DNA of 64,000 nt. Source: Streptomyces aureus (GTDB taxonomy: Bacteria > Actinomycetota > Actinomycetes > Streptomycetales > Streptomycetaceae). Every line of letters begins with the position of its first letter. Within the stretch, counting starts at the first letter, position 1. Where the stretch lies: the NCBI RefSeq assembly GCF_000725495.1, contig NZ_JNZD01000018.1, positions 119,570-183,569 on the forward strand. Reading direction: 5' to 3'. Positions 52,888 through 62,314 of this stretch are shown in pieces. The notes beneath the pieces were generated by a model that was given only the letters and a program-made list of their open reading frames with translations, was not told the DNA's origin and did no database searches. Position numbers and translations under genes: made by a program.

Positions 52888-54201
52888 TTGCGCACCTCAC
52901 TCCCCCAGAGACCTTCCGCGCGCGGTACCTGGCGCCGGGCCGGCGCCGCCGCCGTCGACGCGGCCGCTCTCGTCCTCGCGGGCCTCGGCGGCGCCGGGAC
53001 CGCCCAGGCGCACGGCACCGCCAAGGTCACCCCCCACGTCAGCTGGACCAGGGCGTGCGCGACGCCCACGAAGCCCGGCGTAGCCGCGTGCAACGCCAAG
53101 CGGGTCACCGGCGGCGTCACCGAGTACATGGCGGAGAAGGCCTTCGCCAGGGGCGTCAGCCCCGAGGCCGCCACCGCCTCCACCCCCTCCGGCTTCGGCC
53201 CGACGGACCTCCAGGCCGCCTACGGCCTGACCTCCGCGGCCTCCTCCACCGGCTCGGGCGAGACCATCGCCATCGTCGACGCCTACAACGACCCCAACGC
53301 CGAGGCCGACCTCGCGACCTACCGCTCGTACTACGGCCTGAGCGCGTGCACCACCGCCAACGGCTGCTTCAAGAAGGTCAGCCAGACCGGCTCGACCACC
53401 TCGCTGCCCTCCAGCGACAGCGGCTGGGCCGAGGAGATCTCCCTCGACCTCGACATGGCGAGCGCGATCTGCCCGAAGTGCAACATCCTCCTCGTCGAGG
53501 CCAAGTCCGCCACGATGGCCAACCTCGGCACGGCCGTGAACGAGGCGGTCACCCTGGGCGCCAAGTACGTCTCCAACAGCTACGGCGGCTCCGAGTCGTC
53601 CTCGGACACCTCGTACGACTCCTCGTACTTCAAGCACACCGGCGTGGCGATCACCGTGAGCGCGGGTGACGAGGGCTACGGGGCCGAGTACCCGGCCGCC
53701 TCGCAGTACGTCACCGCCGTCGGCGGCACCGCGCTGACCAAGGCGACCTCCACCACCCGCGGCTGGACCGAGTCGGTCTGGAAGACCAGCAGCAGCGAGG
53801 GCACAGGCTCCGGCTGCTCCTCGTACGACACCAAGCCCAGCTGGCAGACCGACACGGGCTGCTCCAAGCGCACCATCTCCGACGTCGCCGCGGTCGCCGA
53901 CCCGGCCACCGGTGTCGCCGTGTACGACTCGTACGGCATCACGGCCGGCTGGTACACGTTCGGCGGCACCAGCGCCTCGGCGCCGATCATCGCCGGCGTC
54001 TACGCCCTCGGGGGCACCCCCTCCAGCGGCTCCTACCCGGCCAAGTTCCCGTACACGGCGGCCGGCACCTCGGCGCTCAACGACGTGACCTCGGGCAACA
54101 ACGGCACGTGCAGCACCAGCTACCTGTGCACCGCGACGACGGGCTACGACGGCCCGACCGGATGGGGCACCCCGGAGGGTGTCACCGCCTTCACCGGCTG
54201 A
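52888..54201 (+). CDS. secreted S53 (sedolisin/kumamolisin-like) serine-carboxyl protease
   Basis: A 437-residue exported peptidase with an atypical signal (about 1-41, ending TAQA). Catalytic residues of the S53 family are visible: E183 and D187 (WAEEISLDLDM), D261 (TVSAGDEGYG) and S362 (GGTSASAP). The usual propeptide of 150-200 residues is nearly missing (mature domain from about residue 100). TTG start, with an AGGAGG site 8 nt upstream. A terminator follows 54 bp after the stop. Confidence 0.9.
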   Translation: MRTSLPQRPSARGTWRRAGAAAVDAAALVLAGLGGAGTAQAHGTAKVTPHVSWTRACATPTKPGVAACNAKRVTGGVTEYMAEKAFARGVSPEAATASTPSGFGPTDLQAAYGLTSAASSTGSGETIAIVDAYNDPNAEADLATYRSYYGLSACTTANGCFKKVSQTGSTTSLPSSDSGWAEEISLDLDMASAICPKCNILLVEAKSATMANLGTAVNEAVTLGAKYVSNSYGGSESSSDTSYDSSYFKHTGVAITVSAGDEGYGAEYPAASQYVTAVGGTALTKATSTTRGWTESVWKTSSSEGTGSGCSSYDTKPSWQTDTGCSKRTISDVAAVADPATGVAVYDSYGITAGWYTFGGTSASAPIIAGVYALGGTPSSGSYPAKFPYTAAGTSALNDVTSGNNGTCSTSYLCTATTGYDGPTGWGTPEGVTAFTG

Positions 54202-54254
54202 CCTCCGGAGTGCGGGCGGGCCGGGAGACGTGGGGTTCCCTGGCACCACCCGGC

Positions 54255-54287
54255 GAACGGGCCGCGGCAACCAGCCGCGGCCCGTTC
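54255..54287 (+). terminator. terminator after the S53 protease gene
   Basis: A perfect 14-bp stem (54255-54268 with 54274-54287) with loop AACCA. Confidence 0.85.
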
Positions 54288-54717
54288 CGCTTGCCCGCCC
54301 CGCCTCGCCCCATGGCCCCCGGCGCGACACGTCCACCTCGCGCGGACCCGGCGACCCGGGGAACACCGGCGCGACGCACCGTCAGAATCCGCTCCACGAA
54401 CCCGCGTCCGTTCGATTTCCGCCCGGCGCCCGAGGCGTAGAAGGGGACAACGACGGAACCACGCGCCAGGTTTCGCTTCCGCTTCATTGCCCGACGTGAC
54501 CGGCCGTGATACACAGAGTGACGATACGACTCTTCGTATACCGAAGTACGCCTCCCGCACGGGTCCCGCGTACGCCGGTGACAAGGAATTCGCACGAATC
54601 CCGCCAACCAATGACGTCAAGTCGACATACGAAGGCGTCATTGTCGGCGAGAATGGGCCCGACCTCTGCGCACAGTGGCAGGGGGTGCAGAACTACCCAC
54701 TAGGGGCGGTGACTTAC
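54288..54717. other. cmd operon upstream region
   Basis: About 430 bp, clearly less GC-rich than its surroundings from 54400 on (about 60% by eye), with CGTATACCGAAGTACG at 54535-54550. A reading frame open from 54487 joins the first cmd gene, but its sequence lacks coding bias. I take it as promoter and leader region of the operon. Confidence 0.55.
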
Positions 54718-55026
54718 ATGCTTTTCGCAGCCGACAAGGGCGACATCAACACAATCATCGGTGGAATCGCCCCGGACTGGGGCCCCTTCGGCAGCCTGGG
54801 CAACGAAGCCAAGGTGATGGTCGAGGTGGTGATGGCGGTCGCCATCCTGCTCTGCCTCGGCATCGCGATCTGGGGTGCGGCCAAACAGCGCATCGGCGCC
54901 ACGGCCCTCCGCGACACCTTCAGCGCCGAGCAGGGCAAGGGCCTCATCATCGCCGGGCTCACGGGAGTCTTCATCATCGGTTCCCTCGGCACGCTCTTCA
55001 CCATCGTGTACGGCATGGCCGTGTAG
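54718..55026 (+). CDS. cmdF: small two-span membrane protein, first gene of T4SS-like cluster
   Basis: A 102-residue protein with two membrane helices (about 37-57 and 79-101). It resembles the small VirB2/TrbC-type pilin-like or ring subunits of type IV secretion clusters. GGGGCGG precedes the ATG at 54718; an in-frame GTG at 54709 is possible. It is the first of six genes that match the S. coelicolor cmdFEDCBA order (SCO4131-4126), a cluster reported to affect sporulation, chromosome segregation and antibiotic production. Symbol by synteny. Confidence 0.75.
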   Translation: MLFAADKGDINTIIGGIAPDWGPFGSLGNEAKVMVEVVMAVAILLCLGIAIWGAAKQRIGATALRDTFSAEQGKGLIIAGLTGVFIIGSLGTLFTIVYGMAV

Positions 55027-55241
55027 CCCGGCCGGGCCGCGCCGCGCCGCACCCGGCGCGCCGTCAGCACCCCGGCCGGGCGCGCCCGGATTCTCGCTCC
55101 ACCGATCCATCCGTCCGTCGTGCCCACCGGCTGAGGTTGCAACTCCCTGATGTCCAGTCACCACACCGCGCCCGCGCGGGAACCAGCACGGCTACCGTCG
55201 TACTACATGGTTCAGCGAGAGGTTGAGGGGGCGTACGCGGC

Positions 55242-56096
55242 ATGAGTCTCGGTGACGAACCCGGGTACGGCGACGGCCCGCGCGGCGACGACGGGGGGTA
55301 CGGCGGCTCCGGCCAGACCCGTACCCGCCTGCCCGACCGTCCGGGCGACGTCTACGGCGGCGCGCGGCGCGGCCGCGGGTCCTCCTCGCGGAGCCTGGTC
55401 ACGGTCGTCGGCGTGGTCGTCCTGCTCATCGCCGCGATCGCCTTCGCGAACCGCGGCGACGACGCGGCCTCCTCCGGAGACGGCGCGGGCGACAAGACGA
55501 AGACGTCCCCCACGGCGGCCTCCGGCAACCACCCGGTGACCACGAAGACGACGGGCATCCCATCGGGCTTCCCCCACACACAGGAGGGGGCCCAGAGCGC
55601 CGCGGCGAACTACGGGGTCGCGCTCGGCTCCACCGGCATGTTCGACGCCGACCAGCGGCACGCGATCGTCGATGACGTGTACACGCCTGACGTGGCGGCC
55701 GCCAGACAACCCGACCTGGACTCGGCCTACACGAGCGAGAAGTTCCTGACGAACATCGGCCTGGACAAGAACGGCGCCGCACCGGCCGGCCAGACGTTCA
55801 TCTCGCGCATCATCCCGGTCGGCACCAAGTCCAAGGCCTTCAGCGCCGACAGCGCCACGGTCGAGCTCTGGTACACCTCGCTCTTCGGCCTCTCCGGAGA
55901 CGGGTCCACGAACCCCGTGTCGGAGAGCTGGTACACGACGACCTACCAGCTGAAGTGGATCAACGGGGACTGGAAGGTCACCGACTTCACGCAGAAGGAC
56001 GGGCCCGTCCCGGTGGGGCGGGACCAGAAGGCCTCTACCGCGGACGACATGACCAAGGCCGTCGAGGAGTACGGAGGGTTCACGTATGCCCGCTAA
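55242..56096 (+). CDS. cmdE: single-span membrane protein of T4SS-like cluster
   Basis: A 284-residue protein. A Gly/Arg/Asp-rich cytoplasmic N-terminus is followed by one helix (about 52-68, LVTVVGVVVLLIAAIAF) and an extracytoplasmic domain with WYTSLFGLSG, WYTTTYQLKWINGDWKV. The latter looks like an NTF2/VirB8-type fold. Role inferred as a bridge subunit of the apparatus. Its end overlaps cmdD by 11 bp. Confidence 0.75.
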   Translation: MSLGDEPGYGDGPRGDDGGYGGSGQTRTRLPDRPGDVYGGARRGRGSSSRSLVTVVGVVVLLIAAIAFANRGDDAASSGDGAGDKTKTSPTAASGNHPVTTKTTGIPSGFPHTQEGAQSAAANYGVALGSTGMFDADQRHAIVDDVYTPDVAAARQPDLDSAYTSEKFLTNIGLDKNGAAPAGQTFISRIIPVGTKSKAFSADSATVELWYTSLFGLSGDGSTNPVSESWYTTTYQLKWINGDWKVTDFTQKDGPVPVGRDQKASTADDMTKAVEEYGGFTYAR

Positions 56097-57423
56097 CAAG
56101 CCGCGCCGTGTCCTCTCGCTCGCCGCCACGGTGGCAGCGATGCAGTCGACCGCCGTCCTGCTGGCCACCCGGGCGGTCGCCGCCCCCAGCCCGACTCCCA
56201 GCCGCAACCCTTGCGAACTCGTCCGTGGCCCCGCCAGAAAGTACTGCGACAGCGGCACCAAGGGATCCGGCAAGTCCGGTCTGACCACCGACCCCGGTGT
56301 CGGGTCCGCCACGGACCCCCTCTCCTCGCTGGCCAAGGGCTGCGCCGACGCCGCCTCTTGGACCATCGACAAACTCTCCGCCGCCGTGAACGACACCGCC
56401 AACGTCGACTTCACGAACCAGAAGTTCCTCCAGCAGTACGCCGTCGTCTTCGCGGCCTCCACGATCCTGACCCTGCTGCTCTGGCTGCTGGCCGTCGCCA
56501 AGCGGGCCGTGCGAGGCGTCCCCCTCGGCACCGCCCTCTCCGAGGCGATCGGCTTCCTCTGGCTGACCGTCCTGGCCTCGGCGTTCACCCCGCTGATCCT
56601 CTACACCGTCGTCTCGGCGACGGACGGTGTGACGGAGGTCCTCGCCAAGACCACCGGCAACCAGACGGACACGTTCTTCGGCACGTTCTCCGGCACGTTC
56701 TCCGGCGCGCTGAACAAGGGCAGCAACATCGGCGGCGGCCCCATCATGCTGATCGTCGTCTCGATGGTCTCGATCCTGGCCGCCGGCATCCTCTGGCTGG
56801 AGCTGGTCATCCGGGCCGCGCTGCTCTACGTCGGTGCCCTCCTCGGCACCGTCGTCTACGCCGGCCTGGTCGACAAGAACCTGTGGGGCCACGTCCGCCG
56901 CTGGGCGGGCATCATGATCGCGGTCATCCTCGTCAAACCGGTCATCGTGATCGTGCTCGGCCTCGCCGGCGCCCTGTCGTCCTCCGACAACGGCCCCGAC
57001 GCGTTCTCCGCGGTCGTCTCCGGCCTCGCCATCATCCTGCTCGCCATCTTCGCCAGCGCGATGATCTACCGCTTCGTCCCCGGCTTCGGCGACGAGATCG
57101 CCGGCTCCCGCAACAACCGCATCATGCAGGGCGCCGAGAGCAAGGCCGCCGCCGTGATCAGCTCCCCGGCCACCCTCGTCGCCCAGGGCATCAAGACCCA
57201 CAGCTCGCGCGCCGACAACAACGGTGGCGGTTCGGGCGGCAACAGCCAGCCCCGCCCCGCCAACCCCGCGTCCGGCGGCGTGGCCGCGCACAGCAGCCGC
57301 ACCCCGAACGGTGGCGGCGGATCTGTCCCCTCCGCCGCACCACCCCCGCGCAGCAGCGCGGTCAACACCCCGCACGCAAGCAACACCCGCAACAGCAACC
57401 GCACGGGAGGTGAAGGGCGTTGA
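56086..57423 (+). CDS. cmdD: polytopic membrane protein, VirB6/TrbL-like
   Basis: A 445-residue protein. A signal-like N-terminus (ends about residue 31), a CELVRGPARKYC segment, then about six membrane helices between residues 120 and 330. A Gly/Asn/Ser-rich cytoplasmic tail of about 90 residues with GGG-runs closes the protein. The layout matches TrbL/VirB6 inner-membrane channel proteins. Overlaps both neighbours (cmdE 11 bp, cmdC TTGA). Confidence 0.78.
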   Translation: MPANKPRRVLSLAATVAAMQSTAVLLATRAVAAPSPTPSRNPCELVRGPARKYCDSGTKGSGKSGLTTDPGVGSATDPLSSLAKGCADAASWTIDKLSAAVNDTANVDFTNQKFLQQYAVVFAASTILTLLLWLLAVAKRAVRGVPLGTALSEAIGFLWLTVLASAFTPLILYTVVSATDGVTEVLAKTTGNQTDTFFGTFSGTFSGALNKGSNIGGGPIMLIVVSMVSILAAGILWLELVIRAALLYVGALLGTVVYAGLVDKNLWGHVRRWAGIMIAVILVKPVIVIVLGLAGALSSSDNGPDAFSAVVSGLAIILLAIFASAMIYRFVPGFGDEIAGSRNNRIMQGAESKAAAVISSPATLVAQGIKTHSSRADNNGGGSGGNSQPRPANPASGGVAAHSSRTPNGGGGSVPSAAPPPRSSAVNTPHASNTRNSNRTGGEGR

Positions 57424-58979
57424 CGACCGAGTCCCACCTGTCCCATCCGGTCACGCCCCGCCGTACATATCTGATCGGCCGCGCCCGGCCGAACGCGATC
57501 GTCGGCCGCAACCGCGAGTCCGGCGAGATCGCGCTCATCATCGCGGGCGCGTTCCTCGGCATGATGTGCGGCCTGCTCGTCCCGGTGCTGTCCCTGCGGA
57601 TCGTGCTGCTCATGGGCTTCCCGCTGCTGGCGATCGCCGCCGTGTACATCCCGTACAAGCGGCGCACGTTCTACAAGTGGTTCGAGATCAACCGCAGCTA
57701 CAAGCGGACCCTGCGCCAGGGAACGGCCTACCGCAACCAGGTCATGGAGGCCGGCACCCGCCTCGACGGCAGAGAGGTCGAGATCGGCCCGCCGCCCGGT
57801 ATCGGCCGCATCTCCTGGCTCGCCGCCCCCTTCGGACCCGACGAGATCGCCGTGCTGCTGCACGCCGACCGCCGGACCGTCACCGCCGCCATCGAGATCG
57901 AGGGCCCCGGCGTCGGCCTGCGCGACAGCGAGGACCAGGAGGCCCTCGTCGACCGCTTCGGCACGCTGCTCAAGCACGTGGCCAACGGCGACGGCTTCGT
58001 CACCCGCCTCCAGATGCTCGCCCGCACCCTGCCCGCCGACCCGGACGCCCACGCCAAGGACGTCTCCCAGCGCGGCGACGACCGGGCCCCGGGCTGGCTC
58101 CAGCAGTCGTACGACCAGCTCCAGTCCATGGTGTCCACGAGCAGCGAGCAGCACCGCGCCTACCTCGTCGCCTGCATGCACTACTCCCGCGAACTGGCCG
58201 CCGAGGGCCAGGCCATGGCCCGCGCGGCCCGGCCCCAGGGCGGCCGCAAGGTCGACCGGGACGCCGGACTCGCCGTCGTCATGGCCCGCGAGCTGACCGA
58301 CATCTGCTCCCGGCTCCAGGAAGCGGACATCCGCGTACGTCAGCCGCTCGGCCAGGGCCGGCTCGCCTCCCTCGTGCACTCGATGTACGACCCCGACCAC
58401 CCCATCGACCACATCCAGGCGATGACCAAGCGCAACGCCTGGCCGGCCGAGCTCGACGCCATGGAGCCCACGTACCTCCAGGCGAAGACCCGCGAGTCCT
58501 CCACCCGCGCCCCCTGGTGCCACGCCACGGCCTGGGTGAAGGAATGGCCGATGACCCCCGTGGGCGTCAACTTCCTCGCCCCGCTCCTCGTCCACACCCC
58601 CGACGTCATCCGCACGGTCGCCGTGACGATGGACCTCGAACCCACCGAGATCGCCATCGAACGCATGCTGACCGAGAAGACCAACGACGAGGCCGAGGCC
58701 AGCCGCGCCGCCAAGATGAACCGCACCGTCGACCCCCGCGACATCGCCTCGCACAACCGCCTCGACCAGCGCGGCGAGGACCTGGCGAGCGGCGCCGCGG
58801 GCGTCAACCTCGTCGGCTACATCACCGTCTCGTCCCGCAATCCCGAGGCCCTCGCGCGCGACAAGCGCACCATCCGCGCCTCGGCCGGCAAGTCGTACCT
58901 GAAACTCGAGTGGTGCGACCGCGAGCACCACCGCGCCTTCGTCAACACACTGCCGTTCGCCACCGGAATCCGCAGGTAG
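57420..58979 (+). CDS. cmdC: SCO6880-family/PrgI-like T4SS component
   Basis: A 519-residue protein with two membrane helices near the N-terminus (about 35-52 and 55-75), the PrgI (VirB3-like) module, and then a long cytoplasmic part. This part resembles the N-terminal non-ATPase half of VirB4 proteins. TTG start overlapping the cmdD stop; cmdB, the ATPase, follows after 14 bp. Together cmdC and cmdB look like a VirB3-VirB4 fusion split into two genes. Confidence 0.82.
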   Translation: MTTESHLSHPVTPRRTYLIGRARPNAIVGRNRESGEIALIIAGAFLGMMCGLLVPVLSLRIVLLMGFPLLAIAAVYIPYKRRTFYKWFEINRSYKRTLRQGTAYRNQVMEAGTRLDGREVEIGPPPGIGRISWLAAPFGPDEIAVLLHADRRTVTAAIEIEGPGVGLRDSEDQEALVDRFGTLLKHVANGDGFVTRLQMLARTLPADPDAHAKDVSQRGDDRAPGWLQQSYDQLQSMVSTSSEQHRAYLVACMHYSRELAAEGQAMARAARPQGGRKVDRDAGLAVVMARELTDICSRLQEADIRVRQPLGQGRLASLVHSMYDPDHPIDHIQAMTKRNAWPAELDAMEPTYLQAKTRESSTRAPWCHATAWVKEWPMTPVGVNFLAPLLVHTPDVIRTVAVTMDLEPTEIAIERMLTEKTNDEAEASRAAKMNRTVDPRDIASHNRLDQRGEDLASGAAGVNLVGYITVSSRNPEALARDKRTIRASAGKSYLKLEWCDREHHRAFVNTLPFATGIRR

Positions 58980-58993
58980 GGGCTGATGCACTG

Positions 58994-60418
58994 ATGCGGG
59001 ATCCGTTGTCCGCCGCGACGGACGCCTTCACGTCGTTCCTCTTCGGCAAGGTCGAGACGACCCGCCTTCCCGTGCGCACCTCCACGGGCCAGGCGCAGGC
59101 GGTCTACCTGCCCACCGCCGCACCGGGTCTCGGCGACTCGGGCGTCATCATCGGCCGCGAGGTGTACTCCGGCAAGGGCTACATCTACGACCCCTTCCAG
59201 CTGTACGGGCAGCAGCTCCCCGCCCCGCACTGGCTGGTCCTCGGCGAGTCCGGCAACGGCAAGTCGGCCCTGGAGAAGACGTACGTCCTGCGCCAGCTGC
59301 GCTTCCGCGACCGCCAGGTCGTTGTCCTCGACGCCCAGGGCGAGGACGGCGTCGGCGAATGGAACCTCATCGCGCAGGAGCTGGGGATAACTCCCATCCG
59401 GCTCGACCCGACGGCCGCCCTGGACATGGGCATCCGGCTCAACCCGCTCGACCCCTCGATCACGACGACGGGCCAGCTCGCCCTGCTGCGCACCATCATC
59501 GAGGTCGCGATGGGCCACGGCCTCGACGAGCGGTCCGGCTTCGCGCTGAAGGTGGCCCACGCCTACGTCAACGAGACGATCGTCGAGCGCCAGCCGGTGC
59601 TCACCGACATCGTCGAGCAGCTGCGCCACCCCGAACCGGAGTCCGCCGAGGCGATGAACGTCGCCATAGACGACGTACGGGCCTGGGGCCTGGACGTGGC
59701 GCTGGTCCTGGACCGGCTCGTCGACGGTGACCTCAGGGGCATGTTCGACGGCCCGACGACGGTCGGCATCGACCTGGACGCCCCGCTCATCGTCTTCGAC
59801 CTGTCGCACATCGACCGGAACTCCATCGCCATGCCCATCCTCATGGCGATCGTCGGTGTGTGGCTGGAGCACACCTGGATCCGGCCCGACCGCAAGAAGC
59901 GCATCTTCCTGGTGGAAGAGGCCTGGCACATCATCAACAGCCCCTTCGTGGCCCAGCTGTTCCAGCGGCTGCTGAAGTTCGGGCGCCGACTCGGCCTGTC
60001 CTTCGTGGCGGTGGTCCACCACCTGTCGGACGTCGTCGACGGAGCGGCGGCCAAGGAGGCCGCCGCGATCCTGAAGATGGCCTCGACCCGGACCATCTAC
60101 GCCCAGAAGGCGGACGAGGCCCGGTCCACGGGACGGGTCCTCGGCCTGCCCCGCTGGGCGGTCGAGATCATCCCCACCCTGACCCCGGGCATCGCGGTCT
60201 GGGACGTCAACGGCAACGTCCAGGTGGTCAAGCACCTCATCACCGAGACGGAACGCCCGCTCGTCTTCACCGACCGCGCGATGACGGAGTCGTCCGCGGA
60301 CCTCCGCTCCGACGACGCCCTGCGCGCCGCCGAACTGGAGGCCGAGGAACGGGCGGCGGCCTTCATGGAACAGCATCTGAACGACCTCGACGGCTCCACC
60401 GAGTCCACGGTGGCCTGA
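58994..60418 (+). CDS. cmdB: VirB4/TrbE-like secretion ATPase
   Basis: A 474-residue ATPase with Walker A GESGNGKSAL (about 84-93), Walker B RIFLVEEAWHI (about 303-313) and downstream VirB4-type motifs (RRLGLSFVAVVHHLSDVV, STRTIYAQKADEA). Presumed motor of the type IV-like apparatus, driving substrate or pilin movement. The S. coelicolor homologue is an ATP/GTP-binding membrane-associated protein. Intact motifs suggest activity. Confidence 0.9.
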   Translation: MRDPLSAATDAFTSFLFGKVETTRLPVRTSTGQAQAVYLPTAAPGLGDSGVIIGREVYSGKGYIYDPFQLYGQQLPAPHWLVLGESGNGKSALEKTYVLRQLRFRDRQVVVLDAQGEDGVGEWNLIAQELGITPIRLDPTAALDMGIRLNPLDPSITTTGQLALLRTIIEVAMGHGLDERSGFALKVAHAYVNETIVERQPVLTDIVEQLRHPEPESAEAMNVAIDDVRAWGLDVALVLDRLVDGDLRGMFDGPTTVGIDLDAPLIVFDLSHIDRNSIAMPILMAIVGVWLEHTWIRPDRKKRIFLVEEAWHIINSPFVAQLFQRLLKFGRRLGLSFVAVVHHLSDVVDGAAAKEAAAILKMASTRTIYAQKADEARSTGRVLGLPRWAVEIIPTLTPGIAVWDVNGNVQVVKHLITETERPLVFTDRAMTESSADLRSDDALRAAELEAEERAAAFMEQHLNDLDGSTESTVA

Positions 60419-60419
60419 G

Positions 60420-62246
60420 ATGAGACAGGACGACGACCGGCGCACCTCCCGGCACGAGGGGCCGGGAGGCATCCCCGACGGCCTGCTGATCGGGGTGCTC
60501 GGCTTCCTCCTCGGCATGACCCTGATGGTGTGGACGGCGACGGGCCTCGCGGGCTGGTTCTCCCGCGGCGCCTGGCCGGACGCGATCACCTTCACCCGTA
60601 CGCCCCTGGCCATGCGCCATCTGATCGGCGAACCGCACGACATCGTCGGCGCCTGGCCCGACACCCCGCCCTCCCAGCTGTCCGGCTACGGCCTCTTCTG
60701 GGGCCTGTTCATCGGCCAGTTGATGGTCCTGCTGGTGCTCGCCGTGTTCGTCATGGGCACGGTGGCACGGTGGCGGGCGGGACGGGCGCGACGCCGGGCG
60801 GAGGCCGTCGCGGCCAAGGCATCGGGGGTGTCGGGGCCCTCCGCGGGCTTCGGGTCCTCCGTGGCTGCCCCGGACGCGCCCGACCCCTTGGTGCCGTCGG
60901 CACGGTCGGCACGACGACCGGGGCCCGCACAGCCCCTGGAGACAGCCCCCGGAGCGCCCGCGGGCGACCGAGCGGGCGACCTGCCGCGCGAACGGCTCGG
61001 CGAGGGACCCGGCGACGGATTCGGCGACCAGCCCGCCCACAGGAACCACGAACACCCGGCCGCCACCACCGCACCGGCATCGGCATCGGCATCGGCATCG
61101 GCATCGGCTCAAGGGACTCCCGTCCCGGCCTGGCAGACGCACGGTCAGACGGCCTCCCCGGCCGGGGTACGGGAACACCCGGGCCCGGAGCCCGCGTACT
61201 TGGACGCCGACGGGCGAACGGTCACCGGCGAGCCCGCGGGGCACCACCCCACCGTGGCCACCGCGGCCACCGCGGTGGCCGGTCCGGCCGCTCCGCCCCT
61301 CCAGCGGCCCCCGTGGGCATCCCCGCACGCGGTCGTCCTCGCCCCCGCCGCCTCCCGGCAGCCCACCGCCGCCCAGGCCGTGCGGGACGCCGAGGGACCG
61401 GCCCTCGTGATCACCTCCGACCCCCGCACCTGGTCGGAGACCAAGGACGCCCGCGCCAAACTGGGCCCCGTCCTCCTCTACGACCCCGCCCACCTCTGCG
61501 ACACCCCGGCCCGGCTGCACTGGTCCCCCTCGGCCGGCTGCGAGGACAAGGAGACGGCGACGGCCCGAGCGGCGGCGCTCCTCGCCCCGGTGCGCCCCTC
61601 CGCCAAGGCGGACCAGGCGATGGCCGACGTCGCCGAAACCCTGATGCGCAGCTATCTGCACGCCGCCGCGGTGGAGGGCAAGGCGTTCCGGCACGTCCAC
61701 CGCTGGGCCCAGGGCTCACAGGTGCAGGACGCCGTACGGGCGCTGCGCACCAACCCCAGGGCCGCGGCCGGCTCCGCGGGCGAACTGGAGGCGGCTCTCG
61801 TCTCCCATCCCGAACGCCGGGACATCGCGCAGGAACTGACGGCACGTGCGCTGTCGGCCCTCGTCACCGTCAACATCCGAGAATCCTGCACTCCGAACCG
61901 AAGTGACAGCCTCGCCTTGGATTCCTTCGTCAACGAAGGGGGCACTCTTTATATGATCGGTGAACCCATCGAGGACCCCAAGGCAGCTCCCGGCGCCATG
62001 CCGCTCCTGACGGCCCTCGCCTCAAGCGTGGTCGAGCGTGGCCGGCGCATGGCCGAACGGTCATCCTCCGGTCGGCTCGACCCACCACTCACGCTCGTCC
62101 TGGACGACATCGCGGCCGTGGCCCCGCTCCCCCAGCTTCCCGACCTGCTGACCACGGGCCCGGCCCGCGGTCTGCCGACCCTGGCGCTCCTCCGCTCCCG
62201 CGAACAACTCCGCTCGCGGTGGCCACAGTACGAGCTCCCGGTCTGA
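60420..62246 (+). CDS. cmdA: coupling-protein-like (VirD4/TraG) membrane protein with degenerate Walker A
   Basis: A 608-residue protein. Two membrane helices (about 22-45 and 97-120) are followed by a Pro/Ala/Ser-rich linker (about 125-290, including a Ser-Ala run from a 6-bp repeat) and a TraG/VirD4-like domain. Where Walker A should lie it reads LAPAASRQPTAAQ (about residue 306), with no G-K-T/S. Walker B is LTLVLDDIAAVAPLPQLPDL (about 557). The protein stops soon after, without the normal C-terminal motor part. It probably acts as a structural adaptor, not a DNA pump. Confidence 0.82.
   Translation: MRQDDDRRTSRHEGPGGIPDGLLIGVLGFLLGMTLMVWTATGLAGWFSRGAWPDAITFTRTPLAMRHLIGEPHDIVGAWPDTPPSQLSGYGLFWGLFIGQLMVLLVLAVFVMGTVARWRAGRARRRAEAVAAKASGVSGPSAGFGSSVAAPDAPDPLVPSARSARRPGPAQPLETAPGAPAGDRAGDLPRERLGEGPGDGFGDQPAHRNHEHPAATTAPASASASASASAQGTPVPAWQTHGQTASPAGVREHPGPEPAYLDADGRTVTGEPAGHHPTVATAATAVAGPAAPPLQRPPWASPHAVVLAPAASRQPTAAQAVRDAEGPALVITSDPRTWSETKDARAKLGPVLLYDPAHLCDTPARLHWSPSAGCEDKETATARAAALLAPVRPSAKADQAMADVAETLMRSYLHAAAVEGKAFRHVHRWAQGSQVQDAVRALRTNPRAAAGSAGELEAALVSHPERRDIAQELTARALSALVTVNIRESCTPNRSDSLALDSFVNEGGTLYMIGEPIEDPKAAPGAMPLLTALASSVVERGRRMAERSSSGRLDPPLTLVLDDIAAVAPLPQLPDLLTTGPARGLPTLALLRSREQLRSRWPQYELPV
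61076..61105 (+). repeat. 6-bp tandem repeat inside cmdA
   Basis: Five copies of GGCATC encoding a Ser-Ala run in the linker of the coupling-like protein. In-frame, so copy-number change would only alter linker length. Confidence 0.9.
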
Positions 62247-62314
62247 GCCGGGGCGGGGACTGCTCCTGAGGGACGGAACCCTCGGGGGACCGCCCCGCCG
62301 CCCACCACCCGTCG

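Noticed and set aside
54487..54717. 77-residue N-terminal extension of cmdF
   Set aside because: The stretch is less GC-rich and lacks third-position bias; a ribosome-binding site directly precedes the ATG at 54718.
57224..58993. N-terminal extension of the VirB4-like ATPase
   Set aside because: The open frame continues far upstream through cmdC in another frame, but the ATG at 58994 begins the family-like sequence; the upstream part is low-complexity shadow.
62247..62314. Terminator between cmdA and the GNAT gene
   Set aside because: GC-rich complementary stretches exist (GGCGGGG and CCCCGCC), but they are far apart with a weak inner stem; not convincing.
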